This document shows, piece by piece, positions 58,009 through 64,000 of a stretch of DNA of 64,000 nt. Within the stretch, counting starts at the first letter, position 1; every line of letters starts with the position of its first letter. Under the pieces are notes generated by a model. That model saw only the letters and a program-made list of their open reading frames with translations. It was not told the DNA's origin and made no database searches. The position numbers were made by a program, and so were the translations under genes. Source of the DNA: Armatimonadota bacterium (GTDB lineage: Bacteria > Armatimonadota > Hebobacteria > CAIYQO01); the NCBI GenBank assembly GCA_029553475.1, contig JAKPKV010000114.1, positions 265,088 through 329,087 on the forward strand, read 5' to 3'.

Positions 58009-59109
58009 TCACACTCTGCGCGCCGTCGAGCTGCGGACGATCAATTCGACCGGGAGGCAGACCTGCTGAACGGCGGTATCCGGGTGATTGATTTCCCGCA
58101 GGAGCCGCTCGGCGGCCAGGCGTCCCACCTCTTCCAGCGGCAGGCGCACGGTGGTCAACGTCGGCTCCTGGTGGTGCGGGAGGACCGGACGGGTGTCATC
58201 GTTGCTCACCAGGCTGATGTCCTCCGGGATGCGATCGCCGCGCGCCATCAGCGCGCCGGCGATATCTTGGGCGACCAGATCGTTCGGCGCAACAATCGCG
58301 GTCACGTCCGTATGCGCGGCTAACATGCGCCACATCGGCGCGACATACCGGCCAACACGGTCGGGGTCCGGTGTCCACTGTGCCGTGTACAGGGTGTCCG
58401 CCGGAATCCCCCGGCGCGCATACGCCTGCCGATATCCCGCCATGCGCTGCGGCAGGGTGCTGAAGGCGAGAATCGCGCGGTGTCCCAGGTCGAGCAAATG
58501 CCCGACGGCCAATTCGCCGCCGCGAAACTCATCGACCGTCACCGCCGAATACCCCGGACACTCCTGCAACATGCCGACCAGCGGCAGCCGCGAGGCGCCC
58601 GCGTGCGGATGCACCTGGGTCTCGATGAGCCGTAACAACTCCTCCGAGGGAAAGGCGAGCATGCCGTCCACTTCGCCGCGCGCCACGATGTTGGGGATGC
58701 GCGTGAGTTCCCCGGGCTTCACGTTGGGGTTATAGACATGCACCATGACCAGGGCATACTCTTCCGGCAGCATCACGTCGAGGATGCCCTGGTAAATCCG
58801 GCAATAATACGGCTCCTGATAGAAGTACGGGGAAAAGAAGACGGCGATGGCGTGATTGATGTAGGACGTACTGTGGCGCTGGGCCACCAGCCGGCGCGCG
58901 GAGAGCGTCCGGGAGGGGTCATAGCCCAGCTCAGCCGCCGCGGCGCGCACCCGTTCCGCCGTCGCCTGACTCACGTGCGGATTTTTTTCAAAACGGAGGG
59001 CGCGTGACACCGTCATGATATTCACGCCGCACCGGTCAGCCACATCCTTGAGCGTGACGATTTTTGACGGTATTGGTGTTGGGCGCGATCGCTCGGTATG
59101 ATGGTCCAT
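58009..59109 (-). CDS. LacI-family transcriptional regulator
   Basis: A 366-residue repressor. The helix-turn-helix and hinge are VTLKDVADRCGVNIMTVSRAL to RVRAAAAELGYDPSRT. The periplasmic-binding-protein-like sensor follows (AIVAPNDLVAQDIAGALMAR, EDISLVSNDDTRPVLPHHQE), and the family's usual end 'LTTVRLPLEEVGRLAAERLL' is present. It lies upstream of, and co-directional with, the four-gene polysaccharide locus, which it probably controls in response to a sugar released from the substrate. Confidence 0.9.
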   Translation of the reverse strand: MDHHTERSRPTPIPSKIVTLKDVADRCGVNIMTVSRALRFEKNPHVSQATAERVRAAAAELGYDPSRTLSARRLVAQRHSTSYINHAIAVFFSPYFYQEPYYCRIYQGILDVMLPEEYALVMVHVYNPNVKPGELTRIPNIVARGEVDGMLAFPSEELLRLIETQVHPHAGASRLPLVGMLQECPGYSAVTVDEFRGGELAVGHLLDLGHRAILAFSTLPQRMAGYRQAYARRGIPADTLYTAQWTPDPDRVGRYVAPMWRMLAAHTDVTAIVAPNDLVAQDIAGALMARGDRIPEDISLVSNDDTRPVLPHHQEPTLTTVRLPLEEVGRLAAERLLREINHPDTAVQQVCLPVELIVRSSTARRV

Positions 59110-59469
59110 CAGTGTTGCATCCTCACTGGGAACCGGGGCGATGAGGGGGCTTCCCGGTCAGGCGTTACCACGTGCTGCCGTCTGTATGCAGCGTGGGAGC
59201 GAAGGAATCCGTATCCGCCTGGATGCACCTGTGAACGTTGCGCCACGCCAGCATATTCCGAAGGCCATCACGGCTCTTCTTAATCTACCGACTCCTCCCA
59301 TAAAAGTCAAACGCTGCGCTCCCGACTATCGCTGCCGCCACCGTTTTTCGAGCTCGACAATCACGGCAATCAGCAAAAGATACCGGGGTTGGCGATGGTC
59401 AAGCCGACCCAACAGTGCATGACGACATGCCACACGACGACGGGATCCTCTCTCGTCGCCGCATTCACG

Positions 59470-59655
59470 TGCGCTCCTCGTCATCGTCTCCGCAGATAGT
59501 CCGCCCTCGGCCTGTGCTTGAATCGCAGAGGCCAGGCGTTTCACCGGGGCACGTTTGTTTCAACGCGGCGCGGGATGGCCCGTCAACGCTTCCCACTGCT
59601 GCGCCAGCTCGTTGATGGCCTGTGTGGATACCGGAAACAACCGGATGGCTCCCCA
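59470..59655 (-). pseudogene. DUF2924-like remnant
   Basis: On the minus strand one frame reads INELAQQWEALTGHPAPR, a TGA (59562-59560), then NKRAPVKRLASAIQAQAEGG LSAETMTR. The order 'xLxxxWExLTGxPxPR...LVKRLAxxIQxxAxGGLS' is that of DUF2924 proteins, which are common beside recombinases in mobile elements. The start is missing and the frame is broken. Confidence 0.4.
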
Positions 59656-59971
59656 CGCGCTCAACGCCGCCCCTCGTCACCAGGGATATCGTAAGGTTGG
59701 CATGATCCGTCATTTTCATCGCGAATCATTGTGCCGGTAGGGATCCTTTCATTGACGATGGCAGCCTCGATTTCCAGGCGCGCGCTGAGCGCCGAGCCGT
59801 GGTGCGGCACGCGGGACGGCAGGCTGCCAGGGGGACGCCGCGCCCGGTTCGACTCCACCAGGGCGGTGATGAGGCGGCCAGGCTCCCCGCCGCCGGCGAG
59901 CCGCGACTCCGAGCGTAAAGTGAAAATTATTTTCCATTGACCTCTTGCCAAGGCGGGGGATCGGTGTTATT

Positions 59972-59990
59972 TTACGCATATGTATGCGTT
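59972..59990. promoter_or_regulatory. Palindromic site, putative LacI-family operator
   Basis: TTACGCATATGTATGCGTT: ACGCATA (59974-59980) and TATGCGT (59983-59989) are exact inverted halves. It lies about 105 bp before the prepilin-like gene. The half-site TTACGCATA recurs at 63380-63388. Confidence 0.5.
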
Positions 59991-60095
59991 GAGTCGTTAT
60001 CGCGCAAGGCAGGGCTCCCGTCCGGGCAGCGCAAGCTCAGTGACCGATAAACGCTGACGTCGTACCGATCAATCACATGTAAAGGAGGCATGATT

Positions 60096-61442
60096 ATGCA
60101 GCCCCATCTCACCCGACGACACGGATTCACGCTCATCGAACTCCTCGTCGTCATTGCCATCATCGCCATTCTGGCGGCGATTCTGTTCCCGGTGTTCGCC
60201 AAAGCCCGCGAGAAGGCGCGGCAAACGACCTGCATGAACAACCAGCGGCAGATCGGCCTGGCGCTGCTCATGTATGTGCAGGACCATGATGAAATCTTCC
60301 CAATGGCGGCCACCTGGAGTCAGGACATCGCCGGCGCCTACGGGCTGGCCAACAAGATCTTTGATTGTCCGACGGCCACGCACAAAGGGACCGCGGCAGA
60401 GCCCGACTACTTTTACGTGGCTGGCTCCCTCCTCTCGGGCGTGGCGCTGGGCGACATTCGGGATCCGTCCGATGCGCCCATGCTTTCGGACCTGGCATCC
60501 CCGCACTCCAAAAAGCCCTATGTTGACAGCCCGGGCAGCCACGACCTGGCCATCGCCGCGGCGACCGTCGATAAAGCCCGCCACAATGGCGGCGCGCTGT
60601 TCACCTATGTGGACGGACACGTCTCCTGGCTGGCGCAGGATGACATTACCGGCCTGAACTTCCTCCCCTGCGTCGACAGTGATGCCGCGACCGAGGCGGT
60701 CCATATCATCGGCCCGTTGTTTGGCAAGCAGATTACCTTCAATGCCAAAGCGGAAAATGGTCCCTTCAACGACGCTTTGAGCGCGCGGATGGCCGCGCAT
60801 GGCTTCACCACTGCCGTGTGCCGCAATGGCGTCACGGCGAATCAAGTCTCCTTCGTGAAGCACGGTATTTCCGGCGACACCGTCTCTGCGACCTTATGGA
60901 ACGTCAACAGCAATGTGATTGACACCGTCTCCCACAATAATCCGCAGTCTCCGCCGCCATCCTGGTGGCAGCTCGGCGCAGGGGGCTCGCAGCTCATCTC
61001 CTCGTATGCCGGGGGAGGCGCTGGCACCGCCACTCCTCCCCGGACGGGCATCTATTGGGGGGCGCCCTACACCAATGGCTGGCACACCTCCGGTTTGATG
61101 TATACGAGCAACACGAGCCCGGCGAGCGCCACGATCACCATTGTGCCCAATGTGCCGGCCCCGACCTACAAAAAGATCGCGATCTTTCTCAGCGGCACCG
61201 GGTATAACAGCGACTCCGGCTACGCGCAGATCAATAGTGTCACCATAGGGGATGATCCGGAGATCACCTTTGGGTCCAAGGTCAGAGTTACCGTCAACAA
61301 CACGACCAATATCGCCGGCAATGCCGCCGGCATCATGGTGCCGGTGGCCCCGGGCAAGAACATCGTCATCAAATGCTCCATGGCCGGCTCGAACAGCGCC
61401 AACACGAGATGGATGTCCAGCTTCCTGGTTGTTGAGCATTGA
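60096..61442 (+). CDS. Prepilin-like secreted protein with H-X9-DG motif
   Basis: About 448 residues. A type IV prepilin leader [24 protein letters not shown] gives a membrane helix after cleavage by prepilin peptidase. [20 protein letters not shown] follows, as in many Armatimonadota proteins. [18 protein letters not shown] contains the H-X9-DG motif of the DUF1559-type pseudopilins. The C-terminal 250 residues add a beta-rich domain ([20 protein letters not shown]) that may bind sugar. ATG 60096 gives AGGAGG a normal spacing; ATG 60090 is too close. It likely sits on the cell surface or in a secretion pseudopilus. Confidence 0.85.
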   Translation: MQPHLTRRHGFTLIELLVVIAIIAILAAILFPVFAKAREKARQTTCMNNQRQIGLALLMYVQDHDEIFPMAATWSQDIAGAYGLANKIFDCPTATHKGTAAEPDYFYVAGSLLSGVALGDIRDPSDAPMLSDLASPHSKKPYVDSPGSHDLAIAAATVDKARHNGGALFTYVDGHVSWLAQDDITGLNFLPCVDSDAATEAVHIIGPLFGKQITFNAKAENGPFNDALSARMAAHGFTTAVCRNGVTANQVSFVKHGISGDTVSATLWNVNSNVIDTVSHNNPQSPPPSWWQLGAGGSQLISSYAGGGAGTATPPRTGIYWGAPYTNGWHTSGLMYTSNTSPASATITIVPNVPAPTYKKIAIFLSGTGYNSDSGYAQINSVTIGDDPEITFGSKVRVTVNNTTNIAGNAAGIMVPVAPGKNIVIKCSMAGSNSANTRWMSSFLVVEH

Positions 61443-62010
61443 GCGGCAGCGATCCTGGCGCGGGTACCTGCCGGCTTCCATCCTGGCGAAAGCCGGCGGG
61501 CGTCCCGGCGATTGCCGGGGGCTCTGGCAGGGGTGAGGCGTCACCGCTGCCATCGTCGTACCCGCTTCAGCCGCCTCGTCGGGGGAATGCCTCGTCCGTT
61601 CCTCGCCGACCATCGCGCTGCCTGCGGGCACTGCAGCAGACAGGGATCAGGCATCATGCGATTACCGGCATCTTCCTCGATGAAGTCTCGCATGACATCC
61701 CCTCGGCGAACTGGGGGCCAGCGGAGTGGGCGGCGGATTTCGACGCGATGGCCGCGGTGGGGATCGATACCGTCATCCTCATCCGCGCCGGCTATCGCGC
61801 CATGCGGTGGGCCAATCGCGATAGGACTATTAATAAGTGGGTTTTGTGATAGAATAGGTGAAGTGTCCAGGATCTGGCGCTGTGCCGTCCGGTGCTGCCT
61901 CACCTTCGTCCCGGTCCACAGCCTCTTGCCAGCCAGCCTTCGCTACCGGCTGGTAAGGAACGTAAAACAGACCAGCTACCCCGGGCGAGCGTAGCATATA
62001 CGGTGCTCCC
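61443..62010. other. Intergenic region with gene remnant
   Basis: 568 bp. It contains the DUF4434-like remnant at 61640-61849, ending in a short AT-rich stretch (61825-61860) that looks foreign to the surroundings. Confidence 0.5.
61640..61849 (+). pseudogene. DUF4434-like glycoside-hydrolase remnant
   Basis: The frame reads ITGIFLDEVSHDIPSANWGP AEWAADFDAMAAVGIDTVIL IRAGY, which matches the N-terminal block of DUF4434 proteins (a TIM-barrel type found in sugar-degradation loci). It breaks off after RAGYRAMRWANRDRTINKWV and has no start codon or ribosome binding site. The rest of the gene has been lost. Confidence 0.5.
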
Positions 62011-63228
62011 ATGACGACATGGAGGACAGAAAGATTGACAACGACACCGCAAGACCATGGCGATATTGACCAACGCGGCACACCACCGGAACAGCCCGCG
62101 AAACTGAAACGCGCGGTGACGCAGCGTGATGTCGCCATACGCTGCGGCCTGCATCAGTCCACGGTATCCCGCGTCTATCGGCGCGATCCGATGATTCCGC
62201 TGGAGACCATTGAGCGCGTGCTGGCGGTCGCCCATGAAATGGGCTACAATCCGGCGCACCACTCGCTGGCCAGCCGGCTGGTGTCGTATCGACACGGGCA
62301 TGCGGTGATCAACAATATGGTGGCGATGTCGGCGCCGCCCACCTTCATGTACTATCACTACGATGCCGCCCTCTTCCGCGGCGTCTCCGCCGAACTGATG
62401 CAGGCGGGGTTCGCGCTGGTGCTGACCGACCTGTCGTCGGCCCTCTACGAGGACAAGGCGGAATTCCCCCTCTGCATCACGCGGGGCGATGTTGACGGGA
62501 TTCTCTGCTACTACGCCCCCGACGAGATCCAGCGCCTGGCCGAGCGGCGCCAGCAGACGCCGGCCCTGGCCGGCAAGCCGGTGGTGACGATGATCTTTGC
62601 CAACGAGGCATTTTCCGCCGTGGCCACCGATGATCAGCAAGGCGCCTATCTCGCCGCCCGCCACTTACTCGAACTGGGACACCGGCATCTGCTCTATCTT
62701 TGCACGGAATACGATCCGCACCCCGATACCACGCAGGCCCGACGCCTGGCAGGCACGCGCCGGGCGCTGACGGAGTTCGGGCTGGACCCGGTGGCGCACG
62801 TGCACCTGTTTCGGGTGATTTACGAGTGGCTGAATCCCTTGTGGATCTCACAGACAGTACGCCTGCCTTCGACGGTGGGCAACGAACATTCCCTGGTGCG
62901 CTATCTGCGCGAGCATCCCGCGGTGACGGCGATCCTCGGGATGAACGACAACACCGCCATCATCGCCTGGACGCTGCTCAATCAGGCGGGGTACCACGTG
63001 CCCACGGATATCAGCATCATCGGCTTCGACGACGTCGATCCCTACGTTGATGAGCAAGGCCGGAATCTGCTCACCACTGTCCGGCTGCCGCTGGAACAGG
63101 TTGGTCAGCAAGCGGCGCGCCTGCTGGTGCAGCAGATCACCGGCCGGGACGAAGATCGCGCGCAACTCATCCTGCCGGTCGAGCTGGTGGTGCGCGCCTC
63201 CACAGGGCCGGCCGCCCTGCGCCGGTAG
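62011..63228 (+). CDS. LacI-family transcriptional regulator
   Basis: A 405-residue regulator. HTH VTQRDVAIRCGLHQSTVSRVY, hinge VLAVAHEMGYNPAHHSLASR, sensor domain with AILGMNDNTAIIAWTLLNQ and the end LTTVRLPLEQVGQQAARLLV. An N-terminal tail of about 35 residues precedes the HTH. ATG 62011 has no ribosome binding site, while TTG 62035 in the same frame has GGAGG 9 nt upstream, so the true start may be 62035. It lies between the prepilin-like and the LamG-like genes and may control one or both. Confidence 0.88.
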   Translation: MTTWRTERLTTTPQDHGDIDQRGTPPEQPAKLKRAVTQRDVAIRCGLHQSTVSRVYRRDPMIPLETIERVLAVAHEMGYNPAHHSLASRLVSYRHGHAVINNMVAMSAPPTFMYYHYDAALFRGVSAELMQAGFALVLTDLSSALYEDKAEFPLCITRGDVDGILCYYAPDEIQRLAERRQQTPALAGKPVVTMIFANEAFSAVATDDQQGAYLAARHLLELGHRHLLYLCTEYDPHPDTTQARRLAGTRRALTEFGLDPVAHVHLFRVIYEWLNPLWISQTVRLPSTVGNEHSLVRYLREHPAVTAILGMNDNTAIIAWTLLNQAGYHVPTDISIIGFDDVDPYVDEQGRNLLTTVRLPLEQVGQQAARLLVQQITGRDEDRAQLILPVELVVRASTGPAALRR

Positions 63229-63641
63229 GACCGACCTCGGCGGAGTCCCCCGGCATCCCGCATCCCGCCGAGACGCTCTGCTGGCGAGGCCGTCCCTGCC
63301 CGGAAAATCTAGCGAGCGATTTCTCCGCCAAACAAACATAAATTCTATAGACAGGCGGGCGTTCACACTATATTATACGTATGCGTAACACTGCTATAGC
63401 CTTGCCGACTTCGTGAATCAGACCATCGAAGCATACAGGGATGTTCGGCGCACGCTGATGATCAGCAGTATCCCACAGGGGGTTTTTGTGGTAGGAGAGC
63501 GAGAGTATTCGCCTGTGAGCATGTCGTCATCCCGCGCAAATTCACGTTCATATCACCGCACGGCATCGCTTTTCAGCGGATAGCGAGTTTCTCATCCTGC
63601 CAATCGGTTCGCATCAGTTCGCAAATCGAAAAGGAGAAATG
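63229..63641. other. Intergenic region with operator-like site
   Basis: 413 bp. The site at 63373-63388 is the only structure noted. A promoter for the downstream gene should lie here. Confidence 0.4.
63373..63388. promoter_or_regulatory. Operator-like site sharing TTACGCATA
   Basis: On the minus strand TTACGCATA (63388-63380) is the same half-site as at 59972-59980; the other half (TATAA) is only partly conserved. Confidence 0.4.
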
Positions 63642-64000
63642 ATGAGAAACACATCACGAATGCTCCACTCTCTGTGCGCCAGGCCGGTGTTATGGCTGCT
63701 GGCGATATCTCTGTTCATGAGCGCATCATTGTGCCGCGGAGCCGTTCCCGGCGGCTCCCAGCTCTGGTGGCGGGCGGACGCCGGCGTGACGAAGGACGGG
63801 GGCGACGCCGTCTCCCAGTGGGCCGACCAGAGCGGCAACAATCACCACGCCGTCCAGAGCACCGCCGCCCACAAGCCGCTCTACGTGGCCGGCGCCATCA
63901 ACGGGCAGCCGGCGCTGCGCTTCGACAACAGCAATGACTGGCTGGGGGCGACCGTCAACCTGGCGGAGACCAACTATACGCTGGCAGTGGTGTTCAAAAC
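63642..64000 (+). CDS. Secreted LamG/concanavalin-like protein, N-terminal part (runs off the window)
   Basis: 119 codons to the window edge. A signal peptide (PVLWLLAISLFMSASLCRGA) is followed by SQLWWRADAGVTKDGGDAVS and WADQSGNNHHAVQ, the usual opening of LamG-like sugar-binding domains in large secreted proteins. AAGGAG (63631-63636) fits ATG 63642; ATG 63639 stands just before. The C-terminal part and so the function are outside the window. Confidence 0.75.
   Translation, partial: MRNTSRMLHSLCARPVLWLLAISLFMSASLCRGAVPGGSQLWWRADAGVTKDGGDAVSQWADQSGNNHHAVQSTAAHKPLYVAGAINGQPALRFDNSNDWLGATVNLAETNYTLAVVFK

Larger units (their letters stand above)
59110..60095. other. Long intergenic region with gene remnant and operator
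   Basis: 985 bp. It holds the DUF2924-like remnant (59470-59655) and the palindromic site 59972-59990. No intact gene is supported. Confidence 0.5.

Noticed and set aside
59465..59719. 84-residue minus-strand frame
   Set aside because: It overlaps the DUF2924-like remnant in another frame and has no recognisable features.

Overview
The window reads as chromosomal DNA of a high-GC, diderm bacterium, most likely of the phylum Armatimonadota. The best clue is the prepilin-like protein at 60096-61442, whose N-terminus ([20 protein letters not shown], then [13 protein letters not shown]) is a form very common in that phylum. An LptD/OstA-like outer-membrane barrel, a meso-DAP-type MurE, and several large secreted sugar-active proteins beside LacI-type regulators agree with this. 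There is no rRNA gene in the window, so the assignment is an inference.

Region 1 (1 to about 7900) is an integrated mobile element with lower GC than its surroundings. It carries the start of a DUF4007-like gene running off the left edge, a small gene with its own terminator, a replication module (OB-like protein, PrimPol, and a PriCT/DUF3987 helicase-like gene broken by one in-frame TAG), several hypothetical genes, a zinc-ribbon protein frameshifted at a run of nine G, and a large serine recombinase. The last codons of the recombinase lie inside, and antisense to, the 3' end of the tmRNA gene ssrA (7838-8230), which marks ssrA as the likely integration site.

Region 2 (8231-46961) is mostly host chromosome: priA, gatA, holA, acyP, murE, murF, aroC, a fusion of a degenerate shikimate kinase with AroB, a MidA-like methyltransferase, dtd, two sensor kinases, an LptD-like barrel and a TPR protein. 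Sugar-related genes are mixed in (NagB-like, UroD-like, GH106-like, pectate-lyase-fold, GH4). An AT-richer two-gene cassette (TcmP plus three-Cys-motif protein, 11129-12990) is inserted behind priA. Intergenic DNA is rich in repeats: a three-copy composite element directly behind stop codons, a two-copy 92-bp repeat, two MITE-like inverted repeats, a perfect 32-bp inverted repeat, and the remnant of an MNT/HEPN toxin-antitoxin pair.

Region 3 (47414-64000) is a secreted-carbohydrate region. A LacI regulator and four close, co-directional genes (PHP-domain secreted protein, predicted alpha/alpha-toroid protein, unknown protein with a C-terminal beta domain, secreted beta-helix protein) form a likely polysaccharide-degradation locus of unknown substrate. 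Beyond it lie a prepilin-like secreted protein, gene remnants (DUF2924-like, DUF4434-like), a second LacI regulator, and the start of a LamG-like secreted protein. Two sites sharing TTACGCATA lie before the prepilin-like and the LamG-like genes and look like a shared LacI-family operator.
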